DNA of 14,820 nucleotides from Faecalimonas sp. (GCA_026169575.1 JAPFCT010000304.1:1-14820), one strand, 5' to 3'; numbered from the stretch's first letter, positions 1 through 6,950 are shown. The notes: generated from the letters alone by a model not told the origin. Translations and numbers: made by a program.

Positions 1-147
1 CTCCACGGGTATCTCCTCCGGTGTAAACCGGATGACCAGCGCTGCCGCTGAAGCTAAATTAATAAAAATTATATCGAGAAGAACCAGCGCTATTTTATAG
101 ACAACCGCCAGATCCCATCCTTTTATTATCTTTATCATTTTTTTCAT
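1..147 (-). CDS. Probable membrane-bound nucleotide-sugar epimerase/dehydratase (CapD/FlaA1-like), N-terminal fragment
   Basis: Only the first 49 codons are present; the frame is open to the left window edge. The protein begins MKKMIKIIKGWDL and then has one long hydrophobic segment (about residues 14-40) ending in VIRF, followed by charged residues. A short basic start, a first helix with a central Asp (VLLDIIFINLA) and an exit in an Arg-Phe pair is how the membrane part of FlaA1/CapD-type polysaccharide epimerases/dehydratases usually starts. A polyprenyl-phosphate sugar transferase is the main alternative. The ATG at 147 follows an AAGG-containing ribosome site. The gene begins 23 bases after the LCP gene stops, so it is probably its operon partner. 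The catalytic domains lie outside the window, so the name rests on the membrane segment and context only. Confidence 0.5.
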   Translation of the reverse strand, partial: MKKMIKIIKGWDLAVVYKIALVLLDIIFINLASAAALVIRFTPEEIPVE

Positions 148-170
148 TGCTATTTCCAACCTTATCTTTA

Positions 171-1877
171 CTATTGTGCTATATCTGATCCTTCCAGCGT
201 CTGTCCATTTTCAACTGCATCCATCATTCGCATGATTGAGTCAACAACTGTCTGATCCGGCTGCATTACATACAGAGGCTCTCCACCATACGAAAAGCAA
301 TACTGCTCATCTCCGGTTCCCGTGGCTGCCATTGAGTAAATATTCCATGCTGTTCCTTCGTTGAGCTGATTTTTTACAAGCTCCTGTATCTGGTCCTGCG
401 ACATATTTGTTTCTACATTACCACTGACACTGTTTATAATTCCATTTGCATTCATCAGCATCGCCGGAGAAATCATCTTTTTAATAATTCCCGTAATTAC
501 CGCCTGCTGATTCTTTCCTCTCTGATTATCTCCGCCTGGTACATTTTGTCTTTCTCTTGAAAAAGCAAGCGCCTCTTCTCCATTAAAATGGTTCATTCCC
601 TGAACTACATTTATAACTACACCTGAATCCGGACTTGTTGTAAACTCTATATCCGATTCCACATCGATTCCTCCAAGCTGGTCTACAATCTCGACAAGAG
701 ATGTAAAATTCACTCTTGCATAAAACTGTATTTCTGTATCATACAACTGCGACAAAGTCTGCATGGAGGCATCTACACCGTAGATTCCCGCATGTGTAAG
801 TTTATCTTTCTGTCCCCCGCTGATTCCTGGTATTTCCACATAATAATCACGTGGAGTCGTTGTCAGAAGAATCTGATGTGTTTCCGGGTTTACTGTCGCA
901 ATAATATTCACATCACTCCTGCTGTTTGTTTCAATCGGTCCATACACATCTATTCCGCTGATAAATACACTGAATGTATCCTTTTTAACTTCTACCTTCG
1001 AAGCAGTATCATCCAGTTCTTTTTTGATTCTGTGCTGATAGATCACCTTAACATTATCAGAATAATTTTCAAAAGTTTCCTCTAAAATCCCGGTATAACC
1101 TTCATTATAAATGATTGCCTGAATTGATCCATTGTGAAGAGCTTCTGCCTGTTCGCTTAAATTTGCAAATTCAACTGTCTGTATCTCTGTGCCAAGCTTC
1201 TCATTGATATCAGAGACAGCGGCTCTGACATCTTCCCCACCCATAGCATACTGAACTCCGAAAGTATAGGATGCCGCATCATCAATTTTCTCCGCACTAT
1301 CATCTTCAAGCACTGCAACTACCATGTTATCAACTTTATAAGATCCGCCTGTAATTTTTCCTAAAGCACCATTTGCCTTTCCCACATAGTAAGTAGCAAA
1401 AAGCAATAAGAGCATCACAAAGAAACTAAGTCCCTTCCCCCATGTTCTGTTTCCCCGTTTATTCAATTGGGAAACAAAAACTACAACAAAAAGTAGCAAA
1501 AGTACAACTGCAATGATTCCCATATACTTCGCAGGAAGCAGGTTCAGGATCATCAGCATAATCATGAACACAACTGATATCAGCCCCTGAAGACCTGCCA
1601 GAATCAGCCCAAACATATCTTTCTTCGGAGCAGCTTTTTTCTTTTTCCTTACCGGCCTGTCATTTCTTTGTGCATTACCTGTTCTCCGGCTTTCCCCTGC
1701 TCTTGATTTTGCAGGATTATCATACGAATCTCTTCTGGCGCTGTGAGAATTTGCTCTGTTTTTTCCGCCTGGATAAGTTCCGCCTGCTCTCGGAGGCGCC
1801 TTTCTCTGACCGGATTTCTCCTGCTGTCTTCTCTGTCTGTTTCTTCTCTCTTCTGGTGTCATTTCTCTTTTATCCAT
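171..1877 (-). CDS. LytR-CpsA-Psr (LCP) family glycopolymer transferase, large form with accessory domain
   Basis: LCP proteins move undecaprenyl-linked glycopolymers such as capsule or teichoic-type polymers onto peptidoglycan or protein at the outer membrane face. This 568-residue protein has a very basic, Arg/Lys/Gln-rich cytoplasmic head (1-87), three hydrophobic segments (about 89-113, 117-136, 148-166), an extracytoplasmic accessory region (about 181-298) and the LCP core (about 303-470). Core hallmarks are GID (308-310), SRSD (319-322), TTPRDYYV (340-347), FSRERQ (439-444) and NQRGKNQQ (451-458). These supply the Asp and Arg residues that bind Mg and the polyprenyl pyrophosphate in the family. 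A tail of about 100 residues follows. The ATG at 1877 has an AGGTGG ribosome site about 9 bases upstream. The layout resembles streptococcal CpsA (accessory domain plus LCP). It follows an internal promoter and precedes a probable nucleotide-sugar enzyme gene, fitting the head of a capsule/exopolysaccharide operon. Confidence 0.92.
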   Translation of the reverse strand: MDKREMTPEERRNRQRRQQEKSGQRKAPPRAGGTYPGGKNRANSHSARRDSYDNPAKSRAGESRRTGNAQRNDRPVRKKKKAAPKKDMFGLILAGLQGLISVVFMIMLMILNLLPAKYMGIIAVVLLLLFVVVFVSQLNKRGNRTWGKGLSFFVMLLLLFATYYVGKANGALGKITGGSYKVDNMVVAVLEDDSAEKIDDAASYTFGVQYAMGGEDVRAAVSDINEKLGTEIQTVEFANLSEQAEALHNGSIQAIIYNEGYTGILEETFENYSDNVKVIYQHRIKKELDDTASKVEVKKDTFSVFISGIDVYGPIETNSRSDVNIIATVNPETHQILLTTTPRDYYVEIPGISGGQKDKLTHAGIYGVDASMQTLSQLYDTEIQFYARVNFTSLVEIVDQLGGIDVESDIEFTTSPDSGVVINVVQGMNHFNGEEALAFSRERQNVPGGDNQRGKNQQAVITGIIKKMISPAMLMNANGIINSVSGNVETNMSQDQIQELVKNQLNEGTAWNIYSMAATGTGDEQYCFSYGGEPLYVMQPDQTVVDSIMRMMDAVENGQTLEGSDIAQ

Positions 1878-1928
1878 AATTTTCTTACCACCTATACTTA
1901 TACTTAATAGACATTTTAATCATGAATA

Positions 1929-1957
1929 AATATAGCATACCTATATTAATTTTGCAA
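1929..1957 (-). promoter_or_regulatory. Sigma-A-type promoter for the large LCP gene and downstream glycan genes
   Basis: On the minus strand TTGCAA (1957-1952), a 17-base spacer and TATATT (1934-1929) make a good vegetative promoter in the 125-bp gap between the Wzy-like gene and the LCP gene. Transcription would start near 1922, giving a leader of about 45 bases. The leader contains the AGGTGG ribosome site. It implies that the genes from LCP leftward can be transcribed independently of the sortase/Wzy part. Confidence 0.6.
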
Positions 1958-2002
1958 ATGTGTCATCCAGAAGAAAACGAAATCATCCATATTAAAAAAT
2001 TA

Positions 2003-3811
2003 CTATAATATTTCCATCTGAATAAGTTTATCTTTTCCCAGATATACGCCTAAAAGCAGCCAGAATAATGGCGCTCCTGCCACGCAGCTGTTATTCACGA
2101 TCCCCACAAGTAAATATCCCAGAATTCCCCAGAAAATAAGATTTTTCCAGCAAACCCCTTGTTGTTTTCTTTCCTGATACCCCTTCCTGAATACACATGC
2201 AAACACATAAAGCAGACAAATGAGCGAAAAAATCCCGCTATTTACTGCAACCTGCAGATACCAGCTGTGTGCCTGCTCAATACAGTAATCTGCGCTCCCA
2301 TGAATATTCAGCATTCCGGCTACTTCTGACTGTGGATAAACAAACGGGAAACTTCCAATACCTTTTCCCAAAATAAAAACCTCTTTCAGAACCGGAAGAC
2401 ATGACAGCCAGATATATCCCCTTCCGGTAAATACAGATCCAATTTTCTCCCCAATATCGATTTGCGGCTGCGGAATTTCATTCAGCAGCGACCCTTTAAA
2501 ATCAATATAATAGAGGTTGTTTTCAACTGCATAAAATTCTACTGGATCGTCATATCCAAAATCAAAAGAAATAATACGGTCTACTATAGAAAATTTCACT
2601 TCGGAAAACTCATTTATCAGTCTCCAGCCTTCCTCTTCCTTTTCTGTTTTGACCTCCTCCCCATTCCTATCTTTTATTTTAACATTCTCTATTCCTAAAT
2701 CGTCTTTACTTTGTCCGGCAATTTGTACTGTAAACGTTTCTCGTTCTCCTTCTATTTCCACCTTCCCCTGGTCAAGCTGTATTTTCTTTATGGAAAAAAC
2801 AGTATCTTCCTTTGTATACTGTGGATTTCCCACCAAATTTTTTACCTTCTTCCATATGCCATCCCCACTTTGACCAGAAGACAGCTGCATCGCCACAAGC
2901 AGAACGATTGTCACTACTGCAATGACTGCCGCGGATCGTATTCCTTTTCTCCATCCTTCTCTTCTGCTCCAGAATAACACTTCCGGAACACTTACAATGA
3001 CTGCACTATATAACGCTCCTGAAGATCCTGACATAAAAATACAAAAAAGAAGACCTCCGGTCAACAGCATATCAAAAATCTGTCTCTTTCTGTTTTTCTC
3101 CCACAAAGCTATTCCCAGAAAAACGGTAAACAAAAGTACGCAGAATCCTCCAAAAAATCCCGGATTTCCAAAAGTAAGCGCTGCATTTCCATAATAGTTT
3201 AAATGAACATTCTCTAAAAGATGTTCATACCGGTCTGGTGTGAGAAGCCTTCTGATCCACTCAATATTAAAAAAAGGTCCCAGGATTATTTCGAGAAAAG
3301 TACCCAGGATCACCAATGCTGCCAAAACTTCCAACCCTATTCTCAGCCACTTCTCTGTTCTTTCTTTTCTGAATAGTACAAAGCCTCCAAAAAACAGTAC
3401 CATATAGCCAAAGATTGCCGCGATTCCCTCATAATCAATACACGATCCCATAAATCCATATTCTTTATATCCCGAAAAAAACACCGAAAGAATATTGAGA
3501 AAAAAGTAGCTTACCACTGCCAGTAGTATTCCTCTGTCCGGCAAATAATATCCCGGAAATTTTTCATAAAATATATAGTAAAAAACTCCCCCCGAAATTA
3601 TTCCCACCAAAAGGAAAAGTGAGAACAAAAATAATACTTTCTCCTTTTGATAATAAAACATATCTATAATAATTTTTGATTTCTTAGCAAAATACTCCAG
3701 TTCCATCCCACTTGCTTTTTCCACATGAAAGTAAGTAATAAACGGGTATCCGATGCAAAAAAATATAGTGATCAAAGCCAGAAATTTATAGTACCGTTTT
3801 AGTCCTTTCAT
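2003..3811 (-). CDS. O-antigen ligase/Wzy polymerase-like polytopic membrane protein
   Basis: This 602-residue protein has about ten or more hydrophobic segments (for example 10-28, 58-82, 93-112, 128-147, 157-178, 218-236, 248-275, 292-310, 524-541, 557-573, 579-592). The part after residue 455 has the Wzy_C/O-antigen ligase look: FTGRGYIWL (461-469), LGKGIGSF (481-488) and HSWYLQVAVNSGIF (515-528), where the conserved His sits in the periplasmic loop of WaaL/Wzy enzymes. Such proteins polymerise polyprenyl-linked repeat units or transfer the polymer to an acceptor. Which of the two occurs here cannot be told. About 145 mostly hydrophilic residues (312-458) interrupt the membrane segments just before the Wzy_C motif; this is larger than a simple loop and strand-rich in appearance. 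Start: ATG at 3811 after a GGGGAGAG ribosome site. It lies between the SPKTG-protein gene and the large LCP gene, in the same direction. Confidence 0.82.
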   Translation of the reverse strand: MKGLKRYYKFLALITIFFCIGYPFITYFHVEKASGMELEYFAKKSKIIIDMFYYQKEKVLFLFSLFLLVGIISGGVFYYIFYEKFPGYYLPDRGILLAVVSYFFLNILSVFFSGYKEYGFMGSCIDYEGIAAIFGYMVLFFGGFVLFRKERTEKWLRIGLEVLAALVILGTFLEIILGPFFNIEWIRRLLTPDRYEHLLENVHLNYYGNAALTFGNPGFFGGFCVLLFTVFLGIALWEKNRKRQIFDMLLTGGLLFCIFMSGSSGALYSAVIVSVPEVLFWSRREGWRKGIRSAAVIAVVTIVLLVAMQLSSGQSGDGIWKKVKNLVGNPQYTKEDTVFSIKKIQLDQGKVEIEGERETFTVQIAGQSKDDLGIENVKIKDRNGEEVKTEKEEEGWRLINEFSEVKFSIVDRIISFDFGYDDPVEFYAVENNLYYIDFKGSLLNEIPQPQIDIGEKIGSVFTGRGYIWLSCLPVLKEVFILGKGIGSFPFVYPQSEVAGMLNIHGSADYCIEQAHSWYLQVAVNSGIFSLICLLYVFACVFRKGYQERKQQGVCWKNLIFWGILGYLLVGIVNNSCVAGAPLFWLLLGVYLGKDKLIQMEIL

Positions 3812-3828
3812 CTCTCTCCCCTATAGTA

Positions 3829-3864
3829 CAAAGCCTATTTGCCAAAATGACAAATAGGACTTTG
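3829..3864 (-). promoter_or_regulatory. Intergenic RNA hairpin just upstream of the Wzy-like gene
   Basis: CAAAG plus CCTATTTG (3829-3841) pairs with CAAATAGG plus CTTTG (3851-3864) with a single bulged base at 3859 and a 9-base loop: 13 base pairs in total. On the transcribed minus strand the stem ends only about 5 bases before the GGGGAGAG ribosome site of the Wzy-like gene, and no U-run follows. It is therefore more likely an attenuation, processing or stability element than a strong intrinsic terminator for the SPKTG-protein gene. The pairing is seen directly; the role is inferred. Confidence 0.5.
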
Positions 3865-3913
3865 CTTATATACAAATTACACAAAATAATGTAAATCAAA
3901 CTTTATTTAATTT

Positions 3914-4738
3914 TTAGTTACCTGTCTTTGGTGATGTTTTAACAGTAGTTGTCTTTACTACTTTTACGCTTGTTTCATCTTTGGCAACTTTATCTGGCTC
4001 TAAAGTTCCAAGAACTTCTTCGTTTTTGTCAAGAACTGCCACTTTACCGTTAGACATTACCTTAACAACTGCTACTGGTGAAAGACTGTCAAAATGTGCA
4101 CTTACGCTATATACACCAAACTCGTTTACAGAAACAGTTCCTTCCAGAACTTCCCATGTTCCATCAGCTTTTTGATGAAGTACATATAACGTGTCCCCAT
4201 TTTCTAAACCTTCAAAATCTTCACTATTTGTAAAACTGTCAAGTCTCAGGTCTAAATCCACACCACCTTCCGGCATTTCTTCCAACGGATTTCCAAATTT
4301 GTCTACCAGTTCAAGATTTCCAGCACCAAGAACAACTGTATTCTGATCTTCTTTTACATCAAATCCGGCGCCTTCAAGAATATCTTTTACCTTTTCTTCA
4401 TCCTTTAAAATTTCTTCTACTTCTTTAGAAATTTCTTCTGTAGACCATGCTGTAACCTTATTGCCGTTTTTATCCGTACCTGTTGCTCCCCAAACCTCTG
4501 GAATCGGTTTCTCTTCCGGTTTATTGTTGTCCGGATTTTCCGGTTTCTCTGGTTTGTTATTGTCCGGATTTTCTGGTTTCTCTGGTTTGTTGTTATCTGG
4601 TTTTTCCGGCTGTTCTACATCTGGAATCTCCGGGTCAATCGGGCTGGAAGCAAATACTCCCATGCTCATGCTCATGCTCAGAGTTGCTACTGCGATTGCA
4701 GCTGCGACTTTTTTCATCTTTTTGTTTACCTTGCTCAT
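3914..4738 (-). CDS. Secreted surface protein with Pro/Asn-rich repeats and C-terminal SPKTGN
   Basis: From the ATG at 4738 (GGAG ribosome site about 9 bases upstream) the product is 274 residues. An upstream in-frame ATG at 4810 has no ribosome site and would bury the signal peptide. Residues 1-30 form a signal peptide: KKMKK, then a hydrophobic core with an SMSMSM run, and a likely cut after VFA (28-30). Residues 44-73 are a low-complexity spacer of PEKPDNNK and two copies of PEKPENPDNNK. Residues 98-160 are acidic and partly helical. Residues 160-225 contain a strand-rich module (LYVLHQKADGTWEVLEGT ... FDSLSPVAVV) of a type seen in Firmicute wall proteins. The protein ends TTTVKTSPKTGN. 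SPKTG fits the (S/P)PxTG motif of clostridial class B sortases, but the usual hydrophobic helix and basic tail are absent because the stop follows at once. It lies 79 bp after srtB. It is probably exported; anchoring is uncertain and its function is unknown. Confidence 0.82.
   Translation of the reverse strand: MSKVNKKMKKVAAAIAVATLSMSMSMGVFASSPIDPEIPDVEQPEKPDNNKPEKPENPDNNKPEKPENPDNNKPEEKPIPEVWGATGTDKNGNKVTAWSTEEISKEVEEILKDEEKVKDILEGAGFDVKEDQNTVVLGAGNLELVDKFGNPLEEMPEGGVDLDLRLDSFTNSEDFEGLENGDTLYVLHQKADGTWEVLEGTVSVNEFGVYSVSAHFDSLSPVAVVKVMSNGKVAVLDKNEEVLGTLEPDKVAKDETSVKVVKTTTVKTSPKTGN
4520..4609 (-). repeat. Tandem 33-bp coding repeat (PEKPENPDNNK units)
   Basis: Within the secreted-protein gene, one 24-bp unit (PEKPDNNK) and two 33-bp units (PEKPENPDNNK) follow head to tail, and a partial unit (PEEKP) comes after. 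The two full units differ at only a few wobble positions. All units are multiples of three, so copy-number change would alter spacer length without breaking the frame. The likely role is a flexible, wall-spanning stalk. Confidence 0.85.
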
Positions 4739-4778
4739 TTCTTTTTCTCCTCTCAGTCTTATTTTGTGTAATTCTATT

Positions 4779-4802
4779 AAAATATTTCTTTCGAAATACT
4801 TT
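4779..4802 (-). promoter_or_regulatory. Hairpin with GAAA tetraloop between srtB and the SPKTG-protein gene
   Basis: On the minus strand AAAGTATTTC, loop GAAA, then GAAATATTTT gives a 10-bp stem with one G-U pair closed by a GNRA tetraloop. It starts 15 bases after the srtB stop. The 3' arm ends in four U residues followed by AAUAG, so it could be a leaky terminator or a processing/stability element that sets the ratio of sortase to its neighbour's product. The role is inferred. Confidence 0.5.
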
Positions 4803-4817
4803 AACCCCAATAAAAGC

Positions 4818-5600
4818 TTACTGTTCCTGTGATACCAAAGTTGCGTTTACAAGCCATCTTTGTTCTGGATATTCGTCAATACATGTAGAAAGCGTCAGTA
4901 TTTTACTGTCCTGGGTCACCTGCACATCCGGGTTTACATTTCCATCCATTGTACTTCTAAGTTCATCCAGATATTTTTGGAAATCATTTTTGTCATCAAA
5001 ATTATAACTGCCTAAAATGTAACGGTCATCAAATGCAACTGCTGCAAAAATCTGATATTTCAAGGTTTTATCTGGCAGATACACATATATGTATGGATTA
5101 CTGTCAAAAAATGCCTTATCTGTATAATTTCTCAGCTGCGAGAACATTGTTCCCTCTTTCATATTATGGCCATATACAACCGTGACCGGATCTGTGAAAG
5201 CTGTAGAATTATATCTTTCTGTATAAATAGATCCCGGATATCCGGTCTTTCCGTCAATTGTTGTATTCAGATAATAGTCGTCTGCCTCTGTTGCACTTTG
5301 TAAAATCGGATAATCAACATTTGTCCCCGGAATCTGAATCCACGCATACGCGTCTGCATTCACTTTCTGTAATTCCTCAAAATTTATCTTGCTCTGATAA
5401 GGATCTTCCGCTTTCGCGACGATATCTCCCTGCATGGCATTATAGTCCTTCTCTGCCTGTTCCGGTTCCGCCTTCTCCTTCTTTTCTTCTACCTGAACTG
5501 CCTTATCCTGATCAAAAAAGTACAATGCTCCGGCAGCCGATCCACCGAGAACTAACACCGCCACCGCGGCTGCAAGCGCTACTTTCCATGTTTTTTTCAT
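4818..5600 (-). CDS. srtB: Class B sortase
   Basis: Sortases are membrane-bound cysteine transpeptidases that cut a sorting motif and join the protein to peptidoglycan. The 260-residue product has an N-terminal signal-anchor (about 5-28), a charged stalk (30-55) and a catalytic domain from about 70 to the end. The catalytic His is in YGHNM (His145), the Cys in TLSTC (Cys240) and the Arg in QRWLV (Arg248). The order INFEELQKVN, WIQIPGTNVDYPI, GSIYTE, and the helix-bearing stretch between the NPYIYVYLP strand and the Cys are typical of class B. ATG at 5600, with an AGAGG ribosome site. It lies 29 bp after the small LCP gene and 79 bp before the SPKTG-protein gene, its most obvious candidate partner. 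All catalytic residues are present, so it should be active. Confidence 0.94.
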   Translation of the reverse strand: MKKTWKVALAAAVAVLVLGGSAAGALYFFDQDKAVQVEEKKEKAEPEQAEKDYNAMQGDIVAKAEDPYQSKINFEELQKVNADAYAWIQIPGTNVDYPILQSATEADDYYLNTTIDGKTGYPGSIYTERYNSTAFTDPVTVVYGHNMKEGTMFSQLRNYTDKAFFDSNPYIYVYLPDKTLKYQIFAAVAFDDRYILGSYNFDDKNDFQKYLDELRSTMDGNVNPDVQVTQDSKILTLSTCIDEYPEQRWLVNATLVSQEQ

Positions 5601-5629
5601 ACTCTATACCATCCTCTCTGTCACTTTTC

Positions 5630-6802
5630 TCACTGCTCTTTTGGAACTTCTTTATAAAAATTCTGAACAACCAACTGTTTTAACGCTTCTGTCTGCACAT
5701 GATATTCTTCATACTCTCCCCCCGTTATCACATCTCCAGGTACCATACTGATATTTTCTGCTGAAATAGTCACGTCCAGAAGTTCCGAGGCCAGATAAGT
5801 TATATCCTCAGCATTCAAATCTGTACACATATTTGCAGCAAGCTGCTGATACATTGTAACCGGAAGACTCATATCCTTCTTCACAGCTTCTTTCCCCTGA
5901 TCTATATATGCCGTGATATACTGCTTCTGGCGTTCCAGCCTTCCCATACTGCTTTCGGGAACAGTCTCATCTCTCTGTCTTACATAGTCAAGTGCACTCT
6001 GCCCCTGCAAATGCAGCTGCTGTCCCTGATAAAAAGCTCCTTCTGCCCATTCCACAGTCTCCAACGCAGTCAGATCTACGCCCCCAATTGCATCATTCAG
6101 TAACGGAAGCGCCTGAAAATTAATGGAGCAATATCTTTGAATCGGCAGCCCATACAACAGATTGGAGACCGATTCTTTCGTCAGCTCGCAGCTTTCCTTT
6201 GCACTTCTCCCATATGCATACTGAAGTGTGATCTGCTTATTCTCCGTTCCGACAAATCCGCCTCCTTTGTCCAGCACTTTCACCGGAACGATCGTCTCTC
6301 TTGGTACTGCCATAATTTTCAAACTGTTTTCTTCTACATTCACACTCACAAGCAGGATAGCATCAGACAATCCTTCGCTTCCTGTTTCTCTTTTTTCTTC
6401 GATAGGAAGATCTTTGTCGATCCCCAGACATAAAATATTAATGATATCAGAATTATACTGATATTCTTTGCCCTCATAGGTAATATAAAGCCCTTCTCTT
6501 TTTTCACTGCCCCCTCCGGTATTTTTCCCTTTTTGAGGAACTTCCGTTTTGAGATTCTTTTCTCCCTGGGCGCGTAAATAAAAAAAGGCTCCTGCAGTAC
6601 CTATACAAGCCAAACACAGAATGCCTAAAATGATCAAACAAATTTTTATAATAAGTTTTTTTCTGTCTTTTTTATTCCCCGATGTCTTCTCCCCATGCTG
6701 TCCATTTTTTTCTTTTCCTCTGTGCTTTTTACAATACTTTGAATACTGTTTTGCATCGTTTCCATTTTCATCATCTATGATTTTCATAATATATGCTGTC
6801 AT
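5630..6802 (-). CDS. LytR-CpsA-Psr (LCP) family protein, small form
   Basis: The 390-residue protein has a hydrophilic, basic cytoplasmic head (1-49), one membrane segment (about 50-76), a Gly/Lys-rich linker (80-105) and an LCP catalytic domain (about 118-300). Family marks visible are LGID (126-129), SDAILLVSVN (146-155), MAVPRET (164-170), LNDAIGGVDL (235-244), YVRQRD (273-278) and GRLERQKQYI (287-296), supplying the Asp and Arg residues for metal and pyrophosphate binding. The tail (300-390) lacks other recognisable domains. The ATG at 6802 has an AAGGAAG ribosome site about 5 bases upstream. It is the first gene of the srtB transcription unit. It differs from the larger LCP protein in having one rather than three membrane segments and no accessory domain, so the two probably handle different acceptors or polymers. 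Known LCP acceptors are wall peptidoglycan and, in Actinomyces, a sortase-anchored glycoprotein. Confidence 0.92.
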   Translation of the reverse strand: MTAYIMKIIDDENGNDAKQYSKYCKKHRGKEKNGQHGEKTSGNKKDRKKLIIKICLIILGILCLACIGTAGAFFYLRAQGEKNLKTEVPQKGKNTGGGSEKREGLYITYEGKEYQYNSDIINILCLGIDKDLPIEEKRETGSEGLSDAILLVSVNVEENSLKIMAVPRETIVPVKVLDKGGGFVGTENKQITLQYAYGRSAKESCELTKESVSNLLYGLPIQRYCSINFQALPLLNDAIGGVDLTALETVEWAEGAFYQGQQLHLQGQSALDYVRQRDETVPESSMGRLERQKQYITAYIDQGKEAVKKDMSLPVTMYQQLAANMCTDLNAEDITYLASELLDVTISAENISMVPGDVITGGEYEEYHVQTEALKQLVVQNFYKEVPKEQ

Positions 6803-6854
6803 TCACTTCCTTCCGGAATCATCCTTCATATATCTTTTTAATTTATCATCTATT

Positions 6855-6882
6855 ATTTTATCATACTTTTTTCCAAATGCAA
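6855..6882 (-). promoter_or_regulatory. Promoter of the small LCP-srtB transcription unit
   Basis: Minus-strand TTGCAT (6882-6877), a 16-base spacer and TAAAAT (6860-6855), preceded by TGA as an extended -10 element. The predicted start is near 6848, giving a leader of about 45 bases before the ATG at 6802. This is the best promoter match in the 312-bp gap 6803-7114. The gap otherwise holds a second possible promoter with a G8 tract, AT-rich DNA and the terminator of the ECF gene; no convincing gene was seen in it. Confidence 0.6.
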
Positions 6883-6921
6883 GTATAACTATTTATATTG
6901 TATGTGTATTTTAGTATTTTC

Positions 6922-6950
6922 AATCTACCCCCCCCTAAATTTTCTGTCTT
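6922..6950 (-). promoter_or_regulatory. Possible second promoter with a G8 tract in its spacer
   Basis: On the minus strand AAGACA (6950-6945) and TAGATT (6927-6922), each a 4/6 match to consensus, are exactly 17 bases apart. The spacer ends in eight consecutive G residues (6935-6928). The tract is seen directly and stands out in AT-rich intergenic DNA. Its role as a length-variable promoter spacer is inferred. Confidence 0.3.

Noticed and set aside
4520..4609. Tandem repeat as a possible CRISPR array
   Set aside because: Units are directly adjacent without unique spacers and encode a regular Pro/Asn-rich peptide in the frame of a secreted protein.
3914..4810. Longer start at 4810 for the SPKTG-protein gene
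   Set aside because: The extra 24 residues would precede a normal signal peptide, and the GGAG ribosome site fits the ATG at 4738. The ATG at 4810 also lies before the tetraloop hairpin.
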